DNA of 46,845 nucleotides from Flavobacteria bacterium MS024-3C (lineage in GTDB: Bacteria > Bacteroidota > Bacteroidia > Flavobacteriales > Flavobacteriaceae): assembly GCA_000173115.1 (NCBI GenBank), contig ABVW01000009.1, positions 1 through 46,845 on the forward strand, read 5' to 3'. Below the pieces are notes generated by a model. That model did no database searches, had not been told where the DNA came from, and saw only the letters and a program-made list of their open reading frames with translations. The position numbers and the translations under genes were made by a program. Shown here one piece after another: positions 34,972 through 42,824 of this stretch (its first letter is position 1; every line of letters starts with the position of its first letter).

Positions 34972-37266
34972 TTACTCTTCAATACTCGCAGGCGTAATGT
35001 CTGCGTCATATGATCTGTAATAGAGTTCTAATAAGGTCATTATTGCATTGAGAAGGTCTCTTGTCTCTAGGAGAATGGAGAAGTACAAAGTGGAGTTTTT
35101 TGGACTTGTTTCTTCTGTTCTGATCCTGGCTACCTGTGTTTCAATCTTTTCAGAAACGAATTTTAACAGTGTTGGTTTTACCGCTAGGACTTTTCCAATA
35201 TCATTAAAATTACGGTTTTCAAAGATGACTTTAGTTTTAGTAAATAATTCTTCTTCAAAAAGGTTTTCTAATTCCTTTAGCTCTTTGAGTTGGTTGTATT
35301 TAAGCTTTTTGTGGTTGTTGTTTACGTGTTTGTGGCTCACTTTGGAGATGTAATCCAAAGATTGAGACACATCTGTGAGGTGTGTAATGGTGGAGATGTA
35401 AAAATCACTTGCACGAACACTAGACTCATCTAGATTTTTAATAAAGTAGAATATGTGGTTGCGTAGGTCTTCTATTTCGTCGGCCAATTTGGCCCCTTGT
35501 TTCTTATTCTTTTTAAGCAGTTCAAGATCTTGTTTTGCCAGTCCTGTAACTGCATTAGAATAGATGTTCTGGGTTCTTCTAATCACGTTAGAAATGTTGT
35601 TTGCACTCTCTTCTATAACCCCTTGAATAGAACTGCTCTCTGCTTTTCTAAGGCTGTCCTCTGCTTGAAACTCTTTGCTTTTTTTGTTGTAACTAACGTA
35701 GTTTCTAGCCAATAAGAATATAGCCAAAATAAGCAACACGCCAATGGCTGTTCCTTGACCTATAGAGATGATTGTTAAAATAATTCCAGCAGCTATAAAT
35801 GCAATTAGCGCCGTTCCAAACCATCCTCCTATGACATTGAGCACTCCAGCTACACGATATACGGCGCTTTCTGCTCCCCAGGCTTTGTCTGCCAATGAGG
35901 TTCCCATGGCCACCATAAAAGTGACGTAAGTTGTAGATAAGGGCAATTTATAGGAAGTGGCAATAGATATTAATATACCAGCAACCACAAGGTTTACTGC
36001 AGCCCTGACCATGTCAAAAGCGGGCAATTCAAAGTTCTTGTCTTTGGATAATGAAATGACTGGTTTTTGAAACTGTGCGTCTAATTTGTTTTGCCATGTT
36101 TTAGGAAGAATGGCTTGTGAGTAATTTGAAATGCTCATGGCGAAACGCACAATTCCTCTGGATAAGAAGTTTGGGTTAAAGCGCTCTTTGGATTCTCCCT
36201 CTCTAGCCAGATTAATTTCTGTTTCTGCAACGTATCTCGCTTTTTTAGAGAACCAAAGCGTAGCCACCATGACCATTCCTGATGCAAATAATAAAAAGGT
36301 AGGCGTTGGCACTTTTTTAGCCAAAATGTTCATGCTAAACTCTGCAGCTGGAATACCAGACATGCTCCAAGCTTCATAAGATTGCCAGGCAGCAATAGGT
36401 ACACCAATGAAATTCACTAAGTCGTTTCCAGCAAAAGCTAAAGCCAAAGCAAATGTACCTATGACGATAATAAACTTATAGATATTAATTTTAGCCAATG
36501 AAATAAGCAGGTATGATATTAAGGACCATATTAATAAATTCACAAGGATGAGACTCCAAACCTCTGTTTCTAAGAAATCTTTAATAGTTTGACCACCGAG
36601 TATCTCTAAATTTTCTCCTGCTATGGCAGTTCCTTTTATTCCTTTCATTAAAATGAAGTAGGTAATTGAAGAAGTAGCAATACCGCCAAAAACAGCAGAA
36701 ACCCAATTGGGTTTTTTCTCAAAATTATAAGAAAGTAATATCCTAGAAACCCACTGAACAATAGCGCCAATAGAAAACGCAACAACTACCGAGAGTAAAA
36801 TACCAAAAATAATATCTGCCGCTTTTGAGGTGTTTATGTACTGCACAACATCTGAAAAAGCGCCACCTTGATTGCTTATTTTTATTAATGCCATGGCTAC
36901 AGAAGCACCTAGTAGTTCAAATACAATAGAAACCGTTGTAGAGGTAGGCATTCCCAGGGTATTAAAAAAGTCTAACAATAAAATATCAGTGATCATCACG
37001 GCCATAAAAATGAACATGATCTCGTTAAAATAGAATTCTCCGGGATTAAAAATACCCTTTCTAGCCACTTCCATCATACCGCTAGAAAAAATAGCACCCA
37101 TGGCAATTCCAATAGAGGCAACGATCATAATGGTTTTAAAAGAGATGGCTTTAGATCCAATGGCAGAGTTTAAAAAATTCACGGCGTCATTGCTCACACC
37201 AACCACTAAATCTGCAATAGCCAATACCGCAAGTGCGGCCAACATTAAAATATATAAATTGTCCAT
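34972..37266 (-). CDS. pit: Inorganic phosphate transporter (PiT family) with PhoU-like C-terminal domain
   Basis: A 764-residue inner-membrane transporter. The PiT signatures are GVSNDAVNFLNSAIGSKA near the N-terminus and the repeat in the second half (VTFMVAMGTSLADKAWG). About 12 TM helices span residues 1-520. The last 240 residues are soluble, helical and highly charged (ESSSIQGVIEESANNISNV through FENRNFNDIGK) and look like a PhoU/DUF47 regulatory domain fused to the transporter. It would import Pi with protons or sodium. The porin gene is 61 bases upstream on the same strand, so outer- and inner-membrane phosphate uptake are encoded together. Confidence 0.92.
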   Translation of the reverse strand: MDNLYILMLAALAVLAIADLVVGVSNDAVNFLNSAIGSKAISFKTIMIVASIGIAMGAIFSSGMMEVARKGIFNPGEFYFNEIMFIFMAVMITDILLLDFFNTLGMPTSTTVSIVFELLGASVAMALIKISNQGGAFSDVVQYINTSKAADIIFGILLSVVVAFSIGAIVQWVSRILLSYNFEKKPNWVSAVFGGIATSSITYFILMKGIKGTAIAGENLEILGGQTIKDFLETEVWSLILVNLLIWSLISYLLISLAKINIYKFIIVIGTFALALAFAGNDLVNFIGVPIAAWQSYEAWSMSGIPAAEFSMNILAKKVPTPTFLLFASGMVMVATLWFSKKARYVAETEINLAREGESKERFNPNFLSRGIVRFAMSISNYSQAILPKTWQNKLDAQFQKPVISLSKDKNFELPAFDMVRAAVNLVVAGILISIATSYKLPLSTTYVTFMVAMGTSLADKAWGAESAVYRVAGVLNVIGGWFGTALIAFIAAGIILTIISIGQGTAIGVLLILAIFLLARNYVSYNKKSKEFQAEDSLRKAESSSIQGVIEESANNISNVIRRTQNIYSNAVTGLAKQDLELLKKNKKQGAKLADEIEDLRNHIFYFIKNLDESSVRASDFYISTITHLTDVSQSLDYISKVSHKHVNNNHKKLKYNQLKELKELENLFEEELFTKTKVIFENRNFNDIGKVLAVKPTLLKFVSEKIETQVARIRTEETSPKNSTLYFSILLETRDLLNAIMTLLELYYRSYDADITPASIEE

Positions 37267-37327
37267 AATCTATTTTAAAAGGGGTTAAATGTACTCTTAA
37301 TTTTGGGTATTTGAGGTTATCTTAAGG

Positions 37328-38536
37328 TTAAAAATGTAAGTCTAATTGAAGCCTGTACATGAGTTTATTGGAAGCGCCGGGACTGTCTAAGTAGCTAAAA
37401 TCTGATTGCACTTTTAATTTGTGTCCCACTATATATTTTGACACACCCACCGTGTATTGGGTTTCTGGAACTTTTCCTGTGATGACTTGGTCTAGGGTGA
37501 TTTTAGTGAGCCTCCCTGAGATTTCAATATTGTTTTTTAGTAAAAAACCACTTTGTAAGTTAATGCCTTTTCCAACTTGCACTACCGAACCTGTTTCTGA
37601 TCCGTCCAGATTTTTAGCTATTGCATTAGCTGCACTGCGGTCTGAGTATTCACCCATAAAGGAGAAACCGCGGTATTTAAACATACCGTCTATAAACCAG
37701 GTATTTATATCTGTTTGAAACAGACCAGCATCAGTTTCCATATAAGACCCCATATTGCTCCTGTTTTTTACGGCATTTTGATTGCTGTCGTATGTAGCGG
37801 CTATCATAAGTTTTGGGGAATTTTCTCTTTTTAAATCTGACCCACTGTACGCTCCTTTGCTTTTAAAAGCCCCAAAAGGCAAAAGCTCTATACGACTGGT
37901 AAATTGGTGACCCCCTAAATTTCCAGCAGTAATATTTCTACCTTCTCCCTGTGAAATAGCAAACTTTTCTCGCATTAAAAAGTGTTTGCCTATTTTGGTT
38001 TTGTGCCTCAATTGCACCCCCATATCACGGTCTATATTAAAGCGGCTGTTGAGTAAGGAACGGTCTACTTGTTGTAAATTCCCTGAGGAAATAACCCGCT
38101 CAATATTTCCTGGTAGTTTGGTTTGCCCAAACCACAATTCCCAGTTTCCATGAAAATTCCACATCACTACGGCGTCTAATATATACCTTGGGGTATTTCC
38201 GGTATAAATGGAACCACCTGAAATATCTCTGTTGGAGAGTCCTAGCTCTAATTTGTATTTTAATTTTGGGGAATAAGCAAACCCGTCAAATTTTAAGCGG
38301 GCCCTTCTAATGAGCATATTGCTTTCTTGGGTTTCAAAGTCTCCTGACGCACTTTCTTTCCAGTTAGCGATGGCTAAAATTTGCATTCTCGCACCAATTT
38401 TCATGGTCCAAGTACTGTCTTTACCTACTAGATTAAATAGGCCTTTTCCAAAATTGGGTGCTGGGGTTTCTTGTGCGCTTAGGCTAAAAGAAAAACAAAG
38501 GCAGGCTAAAATGACTGCTTTTTTAAATAATTGCAT
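37328..38536 (-). CDS. OprO/OprP-type phosphate-selective porin
   Basis: A 402-residue outer-membrane beta-barrel. The signal peptide is LFKKAVILACLCFSFSLSAQ. The mature part alternates aromatic and polar residues and ends in a terminal Phe (LQLDLHF), as barrel proteins do. KLKYKLELGLSNRD, WNFHGNWELWFGQTKLPGN and RRARLKFDGF are typical of the phosphate-selective porin O/P family. I start at ATG 38536 (MQLFKK); a TTG eight codons upstream is less likely. PiT is next downstream, which supports phosphate as the solute. The 5' region holds a leader ORF and a terminator. Confidence 0.85.
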   Translation of the reverse strand: MQLFKKAVILACLCFSFSLSAQETPAPNFGKGLFNLVGKDSTWTMKIGARMQILAIANWKESASGDFETQESNMLIRRARLKFDGFAYSPKLKYKLELGLSNRDISGGSIYTGNTPRYILDAVVMWNFHGNWELWFGQTKLPGNIERVISSGNLQQVDRSLLNSRFNIDRDMGVQLRHKTKIGKHFLMREKFAISQGEGRNITAGNLGGHQFTSRIELLPFGAFKSKGAYSGSDLKRENSPKLMIAATYDSNQNAVKNRSNMGSYMETDAGLFQTDINTWFIDGMFKYRGFSFMGEYSDRSAANAIAKNLDGSETGSVVQVGKGINLQSGFLLKNNIEISGRLTKITLDQVITGKVPETQYTVGVSKYIVGHKLKVQSDFSYLDSPGASNKLMYRLQLDLHF

Positions 38537-38618
38537 GGTACTGGTTTTTGTCTGGTGCAAAGAACCATTACTAATGTTAAGTTATTGTAACTTGGGTGTT
38601 ATGATATAATAAAGATTT

Positions 38619-38650
38619 AAAAAAAAGCAGCTGCCCCTAAGGACAGCTGC
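38619..38650 (-). terminator. Intrinsic terminator, possible attenuator ahead of the porin gene
   Basis: Read on the minus strand: GCAGCTGTCC, loop TTAG, GGGCAGCTGC, then eight T. The ten-pair stem has one G-U pair. It points only in the minus direction. It may simply end the transcript of the DUF5916 gene, whose stop is 160 bases upstream. Since it also lies 8 bases behind the leader ORF and 83 bases before the porin ATG, it could act as an attenuator. Confidence 0.88.
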
Positions 38651-38657
38651 AAGATTT

Positions 38658-38735
38658 CTAACGCATGACCGACAAAAACCAGTACGTTATTAAGAAACCT
38701 ACGTGGCTAGCACGCTGTACAAAGGTGGTGTGCAT
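38658..38735 (-). CDS. 25-residue candidate leader peptide upstream of porin/PiT
   Basis: A short ORF from ATG 38733-38735 to TAG 38658-38660. The peptide begins MHTTFVQRASH and ends WFLSVMR, with a hydrophobic middle (VGFLITYWFLSV). The stretch is richer in G and C than the AT-rich bases around it. The stop codon lies 8 bases before the terminator stem, and the porin gene follows. ORF, terminator and structural gene in this order are what a transcription-attenuation leader looks like. Chance ORFs of this size are common, so translation is not shown. I do not recognise the peptide. Confidence 0.4.
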   Translation of the reverse strand: MHTTFVQRASHVGFLITYWFLSVMR

Positions 38736-38753
38736 TTGTATTTTAAAAATGAA

Positions 38754-38790
38754 CTAAAGGTTAATAAACCATTAAATGCATGCCAACAAC
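38754..38790 (-). promoter_or_regulatory. Possible promoter of the leader ORF/porin unit
   Basis: On the minus strand TTG (38786-38784) is followed after 20 bases by TAACCTTTAG (38763-38754), an imperfect form of the -7 box with one extra base. It lies 18 bases before the leader ATG. A promoter is needed here because of the terminator downstream, but the match is weak. Confidence 0.25.
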
Positions 38791-38810
38791 TAATATTATC
38801 TTAAAGATTC

Positions 38811-41015
38811 TTACAAACCAAATTGGTATTGAAATTTAAAGTAAAGATTCACCCCATCTATTCTTAGGTCCCCAATTTGTTCTGCGTAGGAATATCCATT
38901 GGTGCCCCCAATGTAAAATATGGTGAACGGATTGGGGTTCCATTTGAGCAAAGTTTGTACAAATGCCCCTTCGTTAAAGGAATTTACTTCTGAAACCAAT
39001 CGGAGCGAGAGGTTTTGGTTGAACTGATAATTGGTGTTTCCCCTGAGAATAAAACCCTCGTAAAAAGTATTTTTCCCGTCTAAATGTCCCAATCTGGAGT
39101 AGCGAATACTTGGGCTTACGGACCATTTAGGACTGAGTTGGAAATTGTTAAAACTCCCTAAGAAGAAGTTTTTACCCACTTCAGGAGTGTTGTCGTAAAA
39201 AATATTCTCTCCCCAAGAAGTGAATATCCTCATATTCACATTTTCAGTAGGGCTAAAGCGAATAAAAAATCTATTCTCCGGCATGTTGGTGGCGTTAAAA
39301 CCTTCAAATTCCTCATTGAGTACCAGCCATTTGCTAAATTCTACATAAACATTTCCCGCCAATTGCATAGAGAGTTCTCCTCCAAGCGTGCTGTATTTTT
39401 TTAAACCGTCGTAATTGTGAATGACCTCACTACCCGTAAAGACATTCAATTGCCTCAGGGTATTTTCTTTTTCAAAAAAGTGCTGATACCCATGACCTAA
39501 AAACACCCTTTTAATACTGTTTCGGGTAATAAACCCAAGGGGCGTCTGATAATGGGGACTATAATGCTCATAAAAGGCTTCTGAATTCCAGTGTTTGGTA
39601 TTTCTAGTCACCTTTAAGGCCAAGGCGTCTCCCTTGAGAGACTCCCCATCTAAGGCAATACTCTTGTCTTTAATACGCCCGCTATTGTCTATCCAATCTG
39701 CTTCAGGTTCTTGTACCATACTCTTACTGAATTCTGCCGTAAAAGCATATTTTTCCTTCATCCTATACAGGGCATTGAATCCAAACGTATTTCCGGACCC
39801 TCCCTCTGTAAAAAATCGGTTGGTGGTTAAAAAGCCCACATTAGACCCACCTTTAAAGGTGCGCTGGTACCTGAGTATATTTGCATAAGATGCTCCCCCT
39901 TGCTCTAATACGGACTCGTTTTCTCCTGCCACTAAATACGGAGAAGATTCGTCGTAGGCAGTGAGCCAATACACCCTATTTTTCTCCCCCTGAGAGATGA
40001 GTTTTGAAGAAAAAAGCGGTTGATTAATAGCCCTGGTGTACACCGTATTAAGTTCAGAAGCAATCATGTCATTTCCCTCATTAAAATAAGGACGACGCTC
40101 CGGAAATTCTACCGCAAAAGTATTGTTCACGGTGACCTGAGAAACGTCTGCTTCTACCTGAGAAAAGTCTGGATTAATGGTGTATTCCAAAGAGGCCGTA
40201 TTGTTGAGGTCTATGAGTCCGCTAAGCCCCACGCCAGCGTCTAATGCCCCATATGATAAAGCACCTGCTACTTTTTCTCCAGACCAACTTCCCACCATAT
40301 TAGGGGTAAAAAGCAGCCTATTTTCTGATTTAATCCCTTCTAGATGAATGGTGCTAACCGCCTGACAGGGAAGGCAATTGTTGTTTCTATCTATGGCAAT
40401 ATTTAGGTTTTGGCTTCTGTTTTCTCCTGTGTAGGTTGAGCGGTATAAAAGGATGTTCCAATCATATTTAAGTGCCTTTTTAAACTGAAGGACATTAAAA
40501 GGAATTTTGAGTTCTACATGGTAGGCATTTTCCTGTTTACTGGCCTTGGATTCAAAATTTATATCGTAAGACTCGTCGTCATTTCCGTCTGCGGTGAATT
40601 TCATATCTACCTGATTGCCTTCTGCATTGGCACCAAAATTAACCAAATACCTGCCGTCTCCATAGGTGTCTATGCCAAACATCACCAGGTCGTCATTCCA
40701 AGCTTCATCCCTATTTCTAATAGAAGACCTCAGGGTTTTCATGTCTGTATAGGCTATAAATCCAACGTATAAATGGGTCTCTGAATAGCCCACAAATACT
40801 TCTGTAAGGTTTTCTGAAGGGGTGTTATTGCCGGGATCTATCTCGTAATTGATTAAAAACTTTTGGCTGTTGGCCCACTCCTGTTCCCCAACCAGCCCGT
40901 CAAATTCTGGAACCTGAAACTTTTCTATTTTCTGAGCGGTTTCTTGGCCCCACAGGGCCGATGCCATAAAAAGTGCACCTAAGAAAGGAGCAAAAATATT
41001 CAAGCGATGTTTCAT
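38811..41015 (-). CDS. DUF5916 outer-membrane protein with CBM9-like N-terminal domain
   Basis: A 734-residue exported protein. The signal peptide is LNIFAPFLGALFMASALWGQ. Residues of about 30-220 form a CBM9-like beta-sandwich (FDGLVGEQEWANSQ, SETHLYVGFIAY, MFGIDTYGDGRYLVNFGAN), and the rest is the DUF5916 region: NPDFSQVEADVSQVTVNN, EFPERRPYFNEGNDM and then a long outer-membrane barrel ending FQYQFGL. The role is unknown; members are often near TonB-dependent uptake or peptidase genes. I start at ATG 41015 (MKHRLNIF), because the longer reading frame adds 42 residues without a signal peptide at its front. Confidence 0.82.
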   Translation of the reverse strand: MKHRLNIFAPFLGALFMASALWGQETAQKIEKFQVPEFDGLVGEQEWANSQKFLINYEIDPGNNTPSENLTEVFVGYSETHLYVGFIAYTDMKTLRSSIRNRDEAWNDDLVMFGIDTYGDGRYLVNFGANAEGNQVDMKFTADGNDDESYDINFESKASKQENAYHVELKIPFNVLQFKKALKYDWNILLYRSTYTGENRSQNLNIAIDRNNNCLPCQAVSTIHLEGIKSENRLLFTPNMVGSWSGEKVAGALSYGALDAGVGLSGLIDLNNTASLEYTINPDFSQVEADVSQVTVNNTFAVEFPERRPYFNEGNDMIASELNTVYTRAINQPLFSSKLISQGEKNRVYWLTAYDESSPYLVAGENESVLEQGGASYANILRYQRTFKGGSNVGFLTTNRFFTEGGSGNTFGFNALYRMKEKYAFTAEFSKSMVQEPEADWIDNSGRIKDKSIALDGESLKGDALALKVTRNTKHWNSEAFYEHYSPHYQTPLGFITRNSIKRVFLGHGYQHFFEKENTLRQLNVFTGSEVIHNYDGLKKYSTLGGELSMQLAGNVYVEFSKWLVLNEEFEGFNATNMPENRFFIRFSPTENVNMRIFTSWGENIFYDNTPEVGKNFFLGSFNNFQLSPKWSVSPSIRYSRLGHLDGKNTFYEGFILRGNTNYQFNQNLSLRLVSEVNSFNEGAFVQTLLKWNPNPFTIFYIGGTNGYSYAEQIGDLRIDGVNLYFKFQYQFGL

Positions 41016-41148
41016 AAGTAATAGGTCAGTCCCCATGCGGTTGTTACCCTTTAAAGACGACACAGAAATGCAAACGTTACAAAAGTGTTTAATTCTTGAG
41101 TATTTTAAAGACAATTTGTATAAACAATTTAAAAAAGTCAACTTTCCT

Positions 41149-41217
41149 TTACATTTTAAAAAAATTGATTACATTTGTCAAATAAACTTTACAAAATAGC
41201 AAGTAACATTTACATTT
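41149..41217 (+). repeat. Three TTACATTT direct repeats upstream of the 4-TM/XRE operon
   Basis: TTACATTT occurs at 41149-41156, 41169-41176 and 41210-41217, with the related TTTACAAA at 41188-41195. TACATTTG (41170-41177), inside the second copy, is a full match to the -7 box and could drive the operon at 41225. The sequence is AT-rich, so chance repeats are possible; they are candidates for binding sites of the small XRE regulator. Confidence 0.35.
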
Positions 41218-41224
41218 ATACCTT

Positions 41225-41632
41225 ATGAAAACTACAGAATCTTTTAAAGAATTACAGCACAAAAGCACCAAGAGATTGGCTGTTTGGACCATGATTTGGG
41301 TGCTCAGTACCGCCTTAGCTACTTTTGGCCCTGAAATGTTATGGGAGAATTCTCTTTACACTTACGCAGGCGTAGCTTTGTTTTTAATCACAGGAGCTGC
41401 CATGATTTTAGCCAATAGAAAACACATTTTAAACCTGGACGAGCTGCAACAGCGCATGCATTTAGAGGCCATGGCCATTAGTTTGGGTGTGGCAGTAGTC
41501 TTGGGTTTGGGATTGTCTATCTTAGAGCAGCAAGATTTACTGGGTTTTAAAATGGACTTTGCTTTTATGACTATTGTGATTAGTTTGACATATTTGGCGG
41601 GATTAGCCATTAATACAAGGCGTTATAAATGA
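41225..41632 (+). CDS. Four-TM membrane protein paired with an XRE regulator
   Basis: A 135-residue inner-membrane protein with about four TM helices: RLAVWTMIWVLSTALATFG, YAGVALFLITGAAMILA, LEAMAISLGVAVVLGLGLSI and FAFMTIVISLTYLAGLAI. A short cytosolic loop with the charged HILNLDELQQRMH segment lies between helices 2 and 3. I do not know its function. The last four bases overlap the start of the XRE gene (ATGA), so the two are translationally coupled. Such pairs suggest that the membrane protein controls, or is controlled by, the small regulator. Confidence 0.8.
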   Translation: MKTTESFKELQHKSTKRLAVWTMIWVLSTALATFGPEMLWENSLYTYAGVALFLITGAAMILANRKHILNLDELQQRMHLEAMAISLGVAVVLGLGLSILEQQDLLGFKMDFAFMTIVISLTYLAGLAINTRRYK

Positions 41633-41823
41633 AAAATAGCATTAAAGAACTCAGGGCCAGGCACCAATTAACACAAGAAGATTTGGCCCATAAAGTAGGG
41701 GTATCTCGCCAAACCATCAATGCCATTGAAAAAGGAAAATTTGATCCCTCTTTGCCTTTGGCTTTTAAATTGGCCCATTTGTTTCACACCCCAATTGAGG
41801 GTATATTTACCCATGAATCATAA
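41629..41823 (+). CDS. Small XRE-family transcriptional regulator
   Basis: A 64-residue protein made of a single Cro/CI-type HTH: IKELRARHQLTQEDLAHKVG, then SRQTINAIEKGKFDPSLPLAF and FHTPIEGIF. There is no ligand-binding domain. The sequence is of the YozG-like type that usually travels with a multi-TM protein. It overlaps the 4-TM gene by four bases, and the repeats upstream of the pair are its most likely target. Confidence 0.9.
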   Translation: MKNSIKELRARHQLTQEDLAHKVGVSRQTINAIEKGKFDPSLPLAFKLAHLFHTPIEGIFTHES

Positions 41824-41827
41824 ATAA

Positions 41828-42577
41828 ATGATTGTTATGGCAAAATATGTGTTGGGTTTTTTTGGATTGTTGTTGTTTTCTTGTGGGTTAACGCCTGAAA
41901 TGGATGCAGATAGCCTCATTCAAAAGACGGTTGCAGCCCACGGATGGAACCTAGGAAAACCCACTGAAATAGCTTTTAATTTTAGGGATTACCACTACGA
42001 GGTGAACAGGGACGCTTCTGGTGTCCGTTATTCCAGAGAAAAACAAGACAGTTTGGGACTTACCAAAGACATTTGGACCAATTTCAGCACTTTTGAAAGG
42101 ACCCGAAATGGCCAAGTTGTAGTACTTTCAGATTCACTACAAACGCTCTATGCCAATTCTTTAAATTCGGTGCTTTATTATGCGCAGTTGCCCTTGGGAC
42201 TTCAGGACCAGGCTGTGATGGCAGAATACAAGGGTTTAACTCAGTTAAACAATCAAAGCTACCACCAGTTGGCCATTACTTTTAAACAAGAAGGGGGTGG
42301 TGAAGATTTTCAAGACCAATTTTACTATTGGATACACAGCCTGCGTTTTGAAATAGATTATATGGCCTATTCTTACCATACCAATGGGGGAGGTACCCGT
42401 TTTAGGGTAGGGAAAAACAAACAGCAAGTCAAGGGCCTTCTTTTTCAGGATTTTGACAACTACAAACCCAAACAACATCCCAGCCCTTTAGATAGCCTCG
42501 CCATTTTATGGGAGCAACAAAATTTGGAGTGGCTTTCTGCCATAGAGAATAGGGCTATTGAGGTGTACAGGGATTGA
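41828..42577 (+). CDS. DUF6503 lipoprotein
   Basis: A 249-residue lipoprotein (lipobox LLFSCG). It shares the plan of the DUF6503 protein at 29883: SLIQKTVAAHGW near the start, VLYYAQLPLGLQDQAVMAEYKG in the middle and FQDQFYYWIHSLRFEIDYMAY in the second half. The function is unknown. ATG 41828 starts 4 bases after the XRE stop; a second ATG three codons in (41837, MAKYVLGF) gives a more usual signal peptide. It probably belongs to the same transcript as the 4-TM/XRE pair. Confidence 0.8.
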   Translation: MIVMAKYVLGFFGLLLFSCGLTPEMDADSLIQKTVAAHGWNLGKPTEIAFNFRDYHYEVNRDASGVRYSREKQDSLGLTKDIWTNFSTFERTRNGQVVVLSDSLQTLYANSLNSVLYYAQLPLGLQDQAVMAEYKGLTQLNNQSYHQLAITFKQEGGGEDFQDQFYYWIHSLRFEIDYMAYSYHTNGGGTRFRVGKNKQQVKGLLFQDFDNYKPKQHPSPLDSLAILWEQQNLEWLSAIENRAIEVYRD

Positions 42578-42612
42578 GTTAATTTTATATCTTAACGCTG
42601 GTAAAATTAACT
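42577..42612. repeat. 11+11 inverted repeat after the DUF6503 gene
   Basis: AGTTAATTTTA (42577-42587) and TAAAATTAACT (42602-42612) are perfect complements with a 14-base spacer. It begins at the last base of the DUF6503 stop codon. No T-run follows, so it is not a standard terminator. It may be a 3' mRNA hairpin or a protein-binding site. Confidence 0.5.
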
Positions 42613-42627
42613 AAGCGCGAATTCTTC

Positions 42628-42798
42628 TTGAAAAAATTAAAGTTGTTCTTATTTTTTATGGTCACCACATTAGCCTCAGCCCAATTTTCTTTTGGAGTTG
42701 TGGCGGGTATAGATTTTGATACCGTCAATAATATAGATGCAGAGGTAGCGGCATTGGATAAAAACATCAACATATATTTGGGCCGTTCTGGCCACTAA
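42628..42798 (+). pseudogene. 56-codon secreted ORF, probable remnant of an outer-membrane beta-barrel gene
   Basis: An open frame from TTG 42628 to TAA 42796. It reads as a signal peptide (KKLKLFLFFMVTTLASA) followed by QFSFGVVAGIDFDTVNNID, which looks like the first strand of small OmpA/porin-like beta-barrel proteins, and then stops after LGRSGH, far short of a barrel. An ATG 10 codons in would lose the charged start of the signal. It is therefore either the 5' stump of a deleted barrel gene or a small secreted peptide. The VPS10-like gene begins 26 bases later. Confidence 0.45.
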
Positions 42799-42824
42799 TT
42801 TGTAAACTGTTTAAATAAAAAATC

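Noticed and set aside
42585-42773. 62-codon open frame on the minus strand between the DUF6503 and BNR genes
   Set aside because: The opposite strand carries a signal peptide and barrel-like start, which is the better reading; this frame has no feature.
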